This document shows, in pieces, positions 13,201-18,602 of a stretch of 22,203 nucleotides of DNA. The notes under the pieces were generated by a model. That model was not told where the DNA came from. It searched no databases and was given only the letters and a program-made list of their open reading frames with translations. Where the stretch lies: NCBI GenBank assembly GCA_000444245.1, contig ATSW01007589.1, positions 1 to 22,203 of the forward strand, given 5' to 3'. Position numbers and translations under genes: made by a program. The stretch is from Botryllus schlosseri. Taxonomy: Eukaryota; Chordata; Ascidiacea; Stolidobranchia; Styelidae. Within the stretch, counting starts at the first letter, position 1; every line of letters begins with the position of its first letter.

Positions 13201-16200
13201 TTCCGTACCACGTATCGTAGCTGACGGCGGAATAGACGGTGATTGCGTACTCGGTGTATGGATCCAAATGTGATATAGTGGAATTTGTATTATAGACGGT
13301 CAAATTATTTTTTGAATTTCCATTTGCTTCACCATACTCCACAGAAAAGCTGAATTTATGATACAGCGGTTTTCAGTTTAATTAATGAATACTGGTACAT
13401 GAGCTGTGCATTAAGTAGCCTACAAAATGGAAAGGTCAAGTATACTATTACCATAGATAGAAAAATACAAAATTTTCAGGTTTCCAAACTTAGTTATAAT
13501 TAGAATTATGGCCAAACAGTTTTTTCCAAATTATACTAGAATTAGAATTATAGCTAAAGAAGAATTTTTTTCAAATAAGATTAGAATTTGAATTATAGCT
13601 ATTTTTTTCAAATTAGATTAGAATTAGAATTACTGAATCTGTGAAAACAAGAAAATCGAATGAAGTTTAATTCGTATCAAACCAGAGTTCATTCTCATAA
13701 GCAAAAGCATGAGAAATATCTGTACAGGAAGCTTTCTTCGTTTCGCATTGTACAGTTCTCCTGTAGCATTTTCAGGACAACAAGAAATTAGATTATAATT
13801 AAAATTAGAGCAACGAAACATTTCACGAATTAGATTAGAATTAGATGACCGGCATTTCGCTTTAATTAGTCCAATTAGACAACTAGAGTTATCTAATTGT
13901 TCAAGTCTCATTCTTACTAGTGGTAACTGGTGTTTTCTCCTTCAGATTCCACATTCCAGTCCAGGGTTATTGAAGAATAACCTGCCACTATCAGATCTAT
14001 ATTAGCAGACGGTGGGTCTGAAACAACAGCAACAAGGTCAGAATATTGTCCATTTTTGTGAATAATTCCATGCTTATTACTCGTAATAAATAATTTGGCA
14101 GGGTATCGTGCACTAATTCCTGCATTTTCCTCTTCTGTATACAATGTCACGTAGTATTCAAATCCAGAGTTTAACTCCATAAAATTGTGCGAATTTACTG
14201 TAGGCTGCAACGAGTGAATGGAAGTCGGCTCATTTTCCGGGTTTTCTGTGAAAATATCACGGTAATAAGACATAGCAAAAGTCTTAATTTAGAGACGAGA
14301 TACACAGCTTTAAAATGAGTCTTAGTGTCACATTATTTTATGATGGCTCTTAATAAAAGAAATGACCAGAAGTGCATCTCCTATAGGCCTACATATAGGC
14401 CTATATGGGATAAATGTATTTAATGTGCATATGACATTCACTGTATCATTAGCATATCCAAATCGTTGCATACAGGTCTAAACACGACCGTATAAAATAA
14501 GGTGACCCGCTTACTTATGACCTAATGGTCGTATCACTGACCATCATTCCACCGGATTATTTTCTCGTATTTCTGTACCACCATTATTACTGTCTGTTTG
14601 TTGCGTATTTCGGTTCGATGGAAAATAAAGACTCTCTCTCTCTCTTTCTCGTATTTTGGAAAGAAGCTTCTGCATGAGCATGACTGTCCTGTCCCACTTG
14701 CTTACAGGGATAGTGTGGTGGCACACTAATTACATCAATCATGGTGTGGTACATATGGGATGTGAGTTTTTGGTCACTTGAATATGACGTTATATATCTT
14801 TGTCCTTTGTGTCCCTGGCATAGCCTACCACTGACACAGAATTGGCAAGCCAATCAGTTGTCTGAGATAATGCATTGAATGACGAATCGTTAAGTGTTGT
14901 AACAAAATACCTTAGTGGGATTTGGATACCCCAATATAGCACCAACACGTGTCATACACCTTCATTTACATTTGCAAAACGATTTCAATCTGATCCTCCA
15001 TTCTCTGCCAGTATGTATGCCCTTTGCAGGACTGAACTTTAATTTATCCAAATGATATTGTATAACTGGGGTTCAGTTCTTTGTATTAGGGTTAGGCTTT
15101 GTGTTCAACAATTTCCCACCCCTCATAGTCTTGCAATTTTGCAGTGTTTTGGCATGAAATTGATATATATTCAATTCATGAATGAAGCCGCATAACAGCC
15201 GTACCTTGTCGAAGTTCAATTCCATATTGAGTGAATTTGGAACCTTGATACGATTGCGGGCGGGTCCAAGTCACTTCCACTTGACTTTCTTCGGTATATA
15301 TCTCGATGTTTCTTGGTGGTTGTGGGACTGCAAAATAAGGTCAATATCTCTTCATATCAGTAGTAAAAATAGTATACTAGTTTGACGCAGATGACATGAG
15401 CATGCGAAATCGACTTACAGACCTAGGATTTTGTGTAAGCCCTACTATCATTTTTTTATGTTAATGAGTGTGGGGATTGGGAAAGAGTCTTTCAAATAAG
15501 AAACGTCCTAATAAACTCATTAAACTACTTTTGCTCTTGCAGTTAGCAAGTCGTAAAAGTGCTGGCTACTATTTTACTATACTACAAAAACAATTTTCAG
15601 TGTATGAGAATTTCGTATTGGCATGAAGGTAGGCTATCACCTCCAAAAATACTCTACGACTACTCAAGAGTCTCAAACATATTATGGGTTATTATTAGGG
15701 CAAGTTTTACAACTTTTGCAACTTTTTTTACAGCTTCCGACAGCTTGCTAGATGCTCAGAATATATGTACTTTGATGTTTTAAGCTGCTTCGAGGGATCT
15801 TATAGTGCATCTTTTTGCAGCTTTTCTCTATTTTACATAACAATTTTTACTGCAACTTTTATCAAATATTGCTTCAAAATGTAAAGGTGTGATATAAAAA
15901 CGATTGCCCGACATATGAGCATGCGACACAATGAAAAACGACAGTTAAGCATGCGACGCTATAGCATGAGGACATATCAGCAATCAGCATGGTAACACAT
16001 GAGCATAGGGACACATGAGCATAGGGACACATGAGCATAGGGACACATGAGCATGGGGACATATCAGCAGGGTGAAACACGAGCAAGGGGACACATGGGC
16101 ATGGAAACAGATTAGCATGCGACACTTGAGCATGGTCACACATTAGTATGGGGACTAATCAACATGGTTACATATGGGCATTAGGGTTGTTCAAAAAAAA

Positions 16201-18602
16201 CTTTTTTTTTCCAAATCTCACTCGCCTACTGACTAAATCGTCAGGTTGTCTTAGAAAACGATGCACACCAAATTTGGCTCAATTCCAACCAGTAGAGGCC
16301 GTGCAATCTTGAATTGAATTTTTTAATTTATTATTAAAAATTATAAAAAAAAAAATTTCAAATTTTTCTGTCAACCCCATGAAATTGTTGAGCTGTCTTC
16401 AAAGACGATGCAAAACAAATTCGAGTCAATTCCGACTTGTAGAAGCGGAGTTATTCGAGTTAATCGTTGATAATTCTCGGATTATCCTTGATCCGGGGAT
16501 TACAACGAAAAACTCAAATAATTCCGCTTCACGGACCTTTAAAAACATGCTATAAACTATTTCTAATATGGTTCTATTCCCTTTGTTTTGCATAACAAAC
16601 AGCTATATCATGGATTAGCTGCATCTCACTGTGTTATCTATGACAGAATGGCTTGCAAGTAAGAAGCTCNACTNCCCCTGCCNAGCANGACCGTGNCCGA
16701 ACAATATNTAAATAGATCNCNTTNTNAANTNNGNCGTTTNAATTTTGAGATAGNTTNNCATTTCACGAACGCCNAGGCGAGNCCGCCGNAAANTACNTTT
16801 TCACTGNGTCACNTTNTTCNGGCNATTGATTTTGTTNAAGTNNCCAAGAGTGAGTTTTTNTGCAAATGCNTTGGGTCAANTTTGCANACCTATGAGGGTT
16901 TGGGGTGTGTTATTCGACTTGTTTTAGGGGGAGGGGGTTATCGCTTTGCTGTTTGAGTTTTTTAGGGAAAATNTTTCCCGCATTGCGTAATTTTCTTCTG
17001 CGTAACGGGATAAAATATACATTTTCGCGGTCTCGCCAGAATGTCCGTGAAATGTCAAAGTANCAAATTAGACAGCTCAGCAGGAACTAGGTTACGTAAC
17101 CGAACCTTTTGAGTATCTCATACCCTACTAATTCAACAAAAATTANAAATGCAACTTTTGTTAAGATTAAGTGCAACTTTTTCTCGATTTTATGTGTACA
17201 ACAGACAGAACTTGCCCTAGTTATTATTCAACAAGAAGACTTCCCATCGCTTACCAGGGTATTCACATATGAAATGAGCAGCCACAACACACTGCGTCTT
17301 GGTCCATTGCCAACCGCCAGTCGGATGTAGAGCTACACATTCGTAGTCGTCATCCACAGGACTTCCGCGAAATTGACTAAGCTCTTCGCTTACAGGCACC
17401 CCATCCGAGTAGAAGGCGGTACCATTGGAATCCTGTTGACACGGAATATTTCCATTGAATTATACTTAATGTATACACTGATAATACGTACCACTTCAAT
17501 ACCGATCCAATATACTCTGTTCCTACTTCCTTCTGGGAGTATTTTCGGTCCTGTTATAAACCTATATTCTGCCTCGGTTCTGGGGTTGGCAAGATGTGCA
17601 GTTGGTGAAAGTTCTTTGCAGTATTGGGCAGATGCGTAATGTCCTTTATTCGTTGCAATCCGCATGTAGCATGAATTCCGATATCCTATCCATCCTACCG
17701 GACAGGTGGCTTTGCGACAGAATATTTCCGGTAAGAGTGATAATGATAGTGGTGCCCAGGGTTGTAACCAAGTCANAAGGCTCCGAGTAACAAGTCAATC
17801 TCACTTTTATAGTTTTGACTCGAGTCACGTCGAATCATTTTCAATTTTCCACCGAGTCAAGTCCGAGTCCAAGTCATCGAGAAGAGGTTCAAGTCCGAGT
17901 CATGGGATAATGACTCGAGTCCGAGTCCAAGTTATTGTGTTGACTGATCAGTTTCCAGTTAAGTCTTGTTAAACTCAGTGTTATAACTCTGTTTGGTGAT
18001 ATCGAATGGTTAGCATTTTATTATATGCTCATTTTCCTCACTTTTGATAGTTTCTGGTCGCATTTTCAAGTACCAGGTCCTATAGACGAAGCTCCAATTG
18101 GGTGGTTACTTTTCTATTCTTCGAAATTACAATGAAATGTCGGTCTTGGCCGTCTGACTGAGTCTCGAGTCATATGATTTGGTTCGAGTCATGCGCAATG
18201 ACTCGAGTCCAAGTGGAGTCAATACACATATTGACTCGAGTCGAGTCATTCCCGTATTTTGAGAAAATGACTCGAGTCAAGTCGAGTCATCAGAAAATCA
18301 TGCAATCGCCCATTCTAGGTTATTGCTGAACTGTCACTATTATCGCTATTTACTCCATGAAGAGGAAAGTAAAAGAGCTTTGATTTAGGCTAAATTATTT
18401 AGTGATGCGTTTCGCGCTTCATGCAGGCTACTGTTTCGTAGGAACCACAGACAGACATTTTACCTGTTATGAAAAGCGATTTGAATAGCGGCAAATTGTC
18501 TTCTTGCGAGATTAGTTCCAATATATACTCAGTCCCGCTCCGAAGATCAGTAAATTCAGTTTCGTTTCGTGGTGGTACTAGTCTGGTCTGATTCAAGTTT
18601 TC
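1110..18602 (-). CDS. Large FN3/C-type lectin extracellular or receptor protein (gene-level entry, partial at both ends)
   Basis: Twenty-two exons on the minus strand join in one open frame of 3540 nt (1180 codons). The order is FN3, CTLD, then eleven FN3 domains. Almost every FN3 shows the strand-F signature (PGTEY, PGTQY, PGISY, PGTLY, PGVTY, PGTWY) and most show the strand-B tryptophan (VSW, VTW, IAW). Every domain boundary is a phase-1 intron, the known hallmark of shuffled extracellular modules. Such domains act outside the cell in adhesion or ligand binding. No signal peptide, membrane segment or catalytic domain lies in the window; the gene continues beyond the left edge. FN3-rich receptor tyrosine phosphatases or other adhesion receptors are the closest style, which is inference. 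The exact orthologue is not recognised. Exon coordinates are listed separately; those with weaker splice sites are flagged there. Confidence 0.85.
1268..2136. other. Intron sequence left of the hAT remnant
   Basis: Unique sequence up to about 1840, then AT-rich words such as gtcaaaataagtcaaaatc and gttaggtcaaaaaatttc. Similar aggtcaaaat words occur at 2570-2640 on the other side of the hAT remnant, so both may be arms of the same decayed element. Confidence 0.45.
2137..2550 (+). pseudogene. hAT transposase C-terminal remnant with a repeated dimerisation motif
   Basis: An open stretch (2137-2364) encodes QPTTAAVVRSFSILGKLLTE then NVRKYLSLYYNKF, which matches the hAT-family C-terminal dimerisation region (consensus like TAAVERSFSxLGKLL...RNxLxPENV). 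About 80 bp downstream another frame reads AKLLRKDRQFLPE, a second version of the GKLL..DRxFxPE motif, so part of this end appears twice. No catalytic core is present. It lies in the intron between FN3 domains 11 and 12, antisense to the gene. AT-rich flanks with repeated gtcaaaat words may belong to the same element. Confidence 0.65.
2834..3017 (-). CDS. Exon: second half of FN3 domain 11
   Basis: Acceptor TCATTTAG, donor GTAGGT; phase 0 in, phase 1 out; residues 1067-1127. SKMVPGTWYRVRVKSENGKG is strand F-G with the usual tyrosine; it ends IRTDESVPG. It joins the next exon across a 1.57-kb intron that carries a hAT remnant. Confidence 0.92.
3363..3484 (-). CDS. Exon: first half of FN3 domain 11
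   Basis: Acceptor TTTCACTAG, donor GTACGT; phase 1 in, phase 0 out; residues 1026-1066. PGPPSRLEVKVIDAYSVQVSW then EEPAEPNGVILAYHIEYSQ is close to the FN3 consensus (WxxPxxPNGxIxxYxIxY), more canonical than the N-terminal FN3 domains. Confidence 0.92.
3752..3905 (-). CDS. Exon: second half of FN3 domain 10
   Basis: Acceptor CATTACAG, donor GTAAGC; phase 0 in, phase 1 out; residues 975-1025, after a 59-bp intron. INELTPGVTYDITVYSRSED is a model FN3 E-F stretch. It ends ISTDED and joins the next exon as Y-PGPPSRLEV. Confidence 0.9.
3965..4092 (-). CDS. Exon: first half of FN3 domain 10
   Basis: Acceptor TTTTCAAG, donor GTTGAG; phase 1 in, phase 0 out; residues 932-974. PLPPLAMISTGKTATSLSVSW then VGSYFATWEPG is a clear FN3 half. 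The donor GTTGAG is the weakest of the gene; it is chosen because it gives phase 0, which the next acceptor needs, and because a stop follows shortly after. Confidence 0.83.
4093..4758. other. Intron between FN3 domains 9 and 10
   Basis: No repeat or exon recognised. Short open stretches on both strands (about 60 codons) lack splice signals and domain features. The flanking phase-1 exons join correctly without anything from here. Confidence 0.6.
4759..4899 (-). CDS. Exon: second half of FN3 domain 9
   Basis: Acceptor TTCCTTAAG, donor GTGAGT; phase 1 in and out; residues 885-931, after a 73-bp intron. FDGLMPGKRYLVEIRSS is the strand E-F signature. It ends VVTL and joins the following domain with a tyrosine codon (Y-PLPPLAM). 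Confidence 0.88.
4973..5098 (-). CDS. Exon: first half of FN3 domain 9
   Basis: Acceptor CGTTTCAG, donor GTACTG; phase 1 in and out; residues 843-884. PSPVSDVEIYDVTEDGFAMRW and FVVSLTDGNNQ are FN3 strands A to C with the tryptophan. The donor is weaker than most (GTACTG) but gives the phase needed by the next exon, forming an Asp codon. Confidence 0.87.
5472..5637 (-). CDS. Exon: second half of FN3 domain 8
   Basis: Acceptor TTTGACAG, donor GTAAGA; phase 0 in, phase 1 out; residues 788-842. VHVTEESTGWEV completes strand C/C' and IESLKPGTLYYVYVQKFSTGG is strand F. It ends HVQT and makes an Arg codon with the next exon. Confidence 0.9.
5852..5876. repeat. Small fragment of TGACTCGAG repeat
   Basis: The words aaatgacttgactcgactc and cagaccct recall the arm and end of the MITE family. 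It lies 20-45 bp beyond the donor of the first exon of FN3 domain 8. Too short to tell a truncated insertion from local repeat growth. Confidence 0.4.
5897..5994 (-). CDS. Exon: first half of FN3 domain 8
   Basis: Acceptor TCTTTCAG, donor GTACGG; phase 1 in, phase 0 out; residues 755-787. TSPLEGIGVVSIDETTAEIAW then IGGYNLFE gives strands A to C of a compact FN3. It is the shortest exon of the gene (98 nt). A short piece of the TGACTCGAG repeat lies just past its donor. Confidence 0.88.
5995..6624. other. Intron between FN3 domains 7 and 8
   Basis: A 78-codon open stretch on the plus strand (6135-6371) has no recognisable domain. Nothing else seen; the flanking exons join in frame without it. 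Confidence 0.55.
6625..6735. repeat. A/T low-complexity stretch
   Basis: A run of aaataaataattaac, aaaataataataacaattatt and similar words lies just downstream of the FN3 domain 7 exon donor. Nothing functional can be claimed. Confidence 0.7.
6751..7047 (-). CDS. Exon: FN3 domain 7, complete in one exon
   Basis: Acceptor TATCACCAG, donor GTCAGT; phase 1 in and out; residues 656-754. It holds PNMPTGVNINAS, TSVTLQWDPVDGQKDGYIVEY, ISDLVPGISYKAVVSTVSG and EALFIT, i.e. all seven FN3 strands. A stop follows the donor within two codons. It has higher GC than the surrounding introns. Confidence 0.93.
7209..7734 (+). mobile_element. TGACTCGAG MITE, copy B
   Basis: It begins cggttgtaaccaag and ends ttacaaccatg, matching copy A in reverse. 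It shares the core gtgatatcgaatggtt and the TGACTCGAGTCA arms. Flanks show ggtaatta (left) and ggtgattg (right), possibly a worn 8-bp target duplication with a few bases added. It lies in the intron between FN3 domains 6 and 7. Confidence 0.75.
7910..8188 (-). CDS. Exon: FN3 domain 6, complete in one exon
   Basis: Acceptor ATTTACAG, donor GTAAGT; phase 1 in and out; residues 563-655. One 279-nt exon encodes a whole FN3: VAPPENVQLL, IKFGWDAG (strand B tryptophan), FLVRCDNCPG, YLEPGKLYSFSIQG (strand F) and FEIRT. The CxxC pair (CDNC) in the strand C region is unusual for FN3. This domain and the next are the only ones without an internal intron. Confidence 0.92.
8235..8390 (+). repeat. Degenerate CAGGCTC-rich repeat
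   Basis: The word recurs as cagctcaggctcga, ttcaggctcaaatt, cgggctcaaaac and gtcaggctcgggtcc. It looks like a decayed low-complexity or transposon-arm repeat in the intron between FN3 domains 5 and 6. No coding content. Confidence 0.4.
8852..8945 (+). repeat. Direct repeat unit 1 flanking the hAT MITE
   Basis: The order of words cttctaagaaa, tgtatgaacatgt, gaataaagtgccaaaac and ctttgaaa recurs at 9206-9305 as atctaagaaa, tgtatgagtatgt, gaataaagcatcaaaac and cttgaaa. The similarity is diverged but collinear, indicating an old duplication. Confidence 0.5.
8951..9162. mobile_element. hAT-type MITE with 8-bp target site duplication
   Basis: The element runs 8959-9154 (196 bp) and is bounded by caatgttccc and gggaacattg, perfect 10-bp inverted repeats. 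It is flanked by gtcacgag and gttacgag, an 8-bp duplication with one mismatch, as hAT insertions make. The inside is rich in tgcgca words (ctgcgcaagtgcg, actgcgcag) that also pair between halves. No coding capacity. It lies in the intron between FN3 domains 5 and 6. Confidence 0.8.
9206..9305 (+). repeat. Direct repeat unit 2 flanking the hAT MITE
   Basis: Partner of the unit at 8852-8945, in the same orientation. The hAT MITE lies between the two units, so either it inserted after a local duplication or both units belong to a larger repeat family. Confidence 0.5.
9457..9612 (-). CDS. Exon: second half of FN3 domain 5
   Basis: Acceptor TACCTCAAAG after a short pyrimidine run, donor GTAAGT; phase 1 in and out; residues 511-562. 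FDGLTPGGIYDAFLYTVKDG matches FN3 strands E-F. The acceptor sequence is weak but is the one that keeps the frame with the preceding exon (an Arg codon is formed). It ends NVML and joins FN3 domain 6 as P-VAPPENVQ. Confidence 0.85.
9734..10405. mobile_element. Probable hAT-like MITE with TTGGTTCTCAA ends
   Basis: The words ttggttctcaa (9736) and ttgagaaccaa (10393) form 11-bp inverted repeats 670 bp apart; GGTTCTCAA termini are typical of several hAT-derived elements. No good 8-bp target duplication is visible (gcttgtaa against gtgcctaa), so it is old or the ends are coincidental. The interior is AT-rich with no transposase. It fills much of the intron inside FN3 domain 5. Confidence 0.45.
10698..10826 (-). 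CDS. Exon: first half of FN3 domain 5
   Basis: Acceptor ATTTCAG, donor GTGAGT; phase 1 in and out; residues 468-510. It starts PRPITPFQALMDKISSID, then TVSFHMSRPW and FDNYKFIFQ. The usual strand-B tryptophan position holds Met, with a tryptophan four residues later, so this is a diverged FN3. Splice sites, phases and position between two clear FN3 halves support it. Confidence 0.85.
10827..12582. other. Long intron between FN3 domains 4 and 5
   Basis: 1.76 kb of AT-rich sequence. Plus-strand open stretches at 11819-12148 and 12216-12461 have compositions expected of AT-rich intron and no domain. No repeat family of this window is present. Confidence 0.6.
12583..12716 (-). CDS. Exon: second half of FN3 domain 4
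   Basis: Acceptor TATTTTAG, donor GTAAGA; phase 2 in, phase 1 out; residues 423-467. KIENLSPGTQYDVTMTSV is a textbook FN3 E-F region. A second in-frame AG a few bases inside the exon is less likely because it would give the wrong phase for the preceding donor. It ends VQTT. Confidence 0.9.
12784..12925 (-). CDS. Exon: first half of FN3 domain 4
   Basis: Acceptor TTTTCCAG, donor GTAATG; phase 1 in, phase 2 out; residues 376-422. VSPAFNFRVEEATLGE then GFAVTWESAIGEIDFYELRV is an FN3 first half with the conserved tryptophan. A stop codon spans the donor, so the frame requires the 67-bp intron that follows. The junction gives a leucine codon (EQLL|SLEID). Confidence 0.9.
13147..13349 (-). CDS. 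Exon: second half of FN3 domain 3
   Basis: Acceptor AATTCAG, donor GTAAGA; phase 2 in, phase 1 out; residues 308-375. FSVEYGEANG completes strand C and DPYTEYAITVYSAVSYD is strand F. Several NxS/T sites (NLT, NST, NSS, NYT) suggest a heavily glycosylated module. It ends NYTT and joins the next domain with a methionine codon. Confidence 0.9.
13491..13632 (+). repeat. AT-rich tandem repeat of about 50 bp units
   Basis: Three units of the form attagaattatagct...tttttttcaaatta follow each other inside the intron of FN3 domain 3. A further cluster of ttagaattag words lies at 13785-13905 in the same intron. Confidence 0.6.
13785..13905 (+). repeat. Second ATTAGAATTA-rich cluster
   Basis: Words such as aaattagattataatta, gaattagattagaattag and ccaattagac echo the array at 13491-13632, separated by about 150 bp of unrelated sequence. 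The cluster ends within 15 bp of the donor of the first exon of FN3 domain 3. Confidence 0.45.
13918..14017 (-). CDS. Exon: first half of FN3 domain 3
   Basis: Acceptor GTTTCAG, donor GTAAGA; phase 1 in, phase 2 out; residues 275-307. NPPSANIDLIV then SSITLDWNVE shows the proline-rich start and the strand-B tryptophan. Reading past the donor gives an immediate stop, so splicing is needed here; joining to the next exon produces a tyrosine codon and continues strand C (YHYFSVEYG). Confidence 0.9.
14081..14245 (-). CDS. Exon: second half of FN3 domain 2
   Basis: Acceptor TTTTCACAG, donor GTAATA; phase 1 in and out; residues 220-274. It contains SGFEYYVTLYTEEENAG, the FN3 strand F region, and ends AKLFIT. 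The junction with the previous exon restores a GAA codon. A short 63-bp intron separates it from the next exon. Confidence 0.9.
14246..15204. other. Intron inside FN3 domain 2
   Basis: Holds the SINE-like copy 1 and a palindromic ctataggcctacatataggc stretch near 14383-14405. Otherwise nothing recognised. Confidence 0.6.
14513..14657 (+). repeat. SINE-like repeat, copy 1, with CT-rich tail
   Basis: It contains taatggtcgtatcactgacc and ends ttcggttcgatggaaaataa followed by agactctctctctctctttc. A second copy with the same ending is at 21465-21612. GGTTCGA resembles a pol III B box, but no clear A box was found. It lies in the intron of FN3 domain 2. The CT run (14631-14650) is a microsatellite. 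Confidence 0.45.
15205..15327 (-). CDS. Exon: first half of FN3 domain 2
   Basis: Acceptor TTTTGCAG, donor GTACGG; phase 1 in and phase 1 out; residues 179-219. PQPPRNIEIYTEESQVEVTW is a clear FN3 N-terminal half (proline-rich start, strand B ending in the conserved tryptophan), followed by strand C (FTQYGIELRQ). It follows the CTLD across a 1.9-kb intron. Confidence 0.9.
15917..16185 (+). repeat. 16-bp minisatellite
   Basis: The unit gagcatagggacacat is repeated, perfectly for three units around 16001-16048 and with variants on both sides (gagcatggggacatat, gagcaaggggacacat, gagcatggtcacacat). It lies in the 1.9-kb intron between the lectin domain and FN3 domain 2. On the minus strand it forms an open frame that is only repeat translation. 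Confidence 0.8.
16225..16470 (+). repeat. Diverged tandem duplication of about 130-150 bp
   Basis: Two blocks share order: gttgtcttagaaaacgatgc, caaatttggctcaattcc, gtagaggccg in the first and gctgtcttcaaagacgatgc, caaattcgagtcaattcc, gtagaagcgg in the second. They are separated by an A/T-rich run. Coding potential is absent; origin unknown. Confidence 0.55.
16671..17145. other. Cluster of single ambiguous bases (N)
   Basis: Isolated Ns are dense between 16671 and 16885 and thin out to 17145, all inside one intron. Single-base ambiguities rather than a gap suggest low-quality reads or collapsed alleles or repeats. No exon could be called here, and phases of the flanking exons show none is needed. 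Confidence 0.85.
17255..17432 (-). CDS. Exon: second half of C-type lectin-like domain
   Basis: Residues 120-178, after a 59-bp intron. Acceptor CAACAG, donor GTAAGC; phase 0 in, phase 1 out. The peptide includes DSNGTAFYSDG, GSPVDDDYECVAL, GGWQWTKTQC and HFICEYP, giving the last three CTLD cysteines (EC, QC, IC). With the first exon, all six cysteines of a long-form CTLD are present. The sugar/calcium motifs are not: the EPN or QPD position reads SPV and the WND position reads WTK. By family knowledge this suggests no classical calcium-dependent sugar binding. The exon joins FN3 domain 2 as EYP-V-PQPP. Confidence 0.9.
17492..17709 (-). CDS. Exon: first half of C-type lectin-like domain
   Basis: Residues 47-119. 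The peptide starts TCPVGWIGYRNSCYM, the classic long-form CTLD opening with a cysteine pair, then ...AQYCKEL (helix 1 cysteine), HLANPRTEAE and ends with WIGIEV, the conserved WIGL motif. The donor GTACGT is strong. The acceptor is placed at CGCAAAG|CC because it restores phase 1 from the preceding exon and starts the domain at its first cysteine; the reading frame stays open further upstream, so this boundary is less certain than the others. The N-terminal end of a transposon copy lies only about 46 bp upstream of that acceptor. Confidence 0.8.
17756..18303 (+). mobile_element. TGACTCGAG MITE, copy C, right end missing
   Basis: It begins ccagggttgtaaccaag, contains the core ggtgatatcgaatggtt and ends in cgagtcatcagaaaatcatg, after which the similarity to copy B stops before the right terminal repeat. 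One N lies in it. It sits in the intron upstream of the lectin domain, about 46 bp from the chosen acceptor. Confidence 0.75.
18464..18602 (-). CDS. Exon: second half of FN3 domain 1
   Basis: Acceptor GTTCAG, donor GTAAAA; phase 0 in, phase 1 out; residues 1-46 of the firm reading. The peptide begins ENLNQT and holds the strand E-F signature LRSGTEYILEL, ending LFIT, as other FN3 domains in this gene do. Three N-glycosylation-like sites (NQT and NET are clear) fit an extracellular domain. It leads by a phase-1 junction into the lectin domain, so this FN3 lies N-terminal to the CTLD. The following intron contains a MITE copy (17756-18303). Confidence 0.85.

Noticed and set aside
15874-16143. 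89-codon minus-strand open stretch with repeated Cys/Met-rich peptide
   Set aside because: It is the translated 16-bp minisatellite; an uninterrupted frame is expected from the repeat and no other coding evidence exists.
16693-16956. Open stretch full of unknown residues
   Set aside because: It is open only because Ns hide codons; nothing can be concluded.
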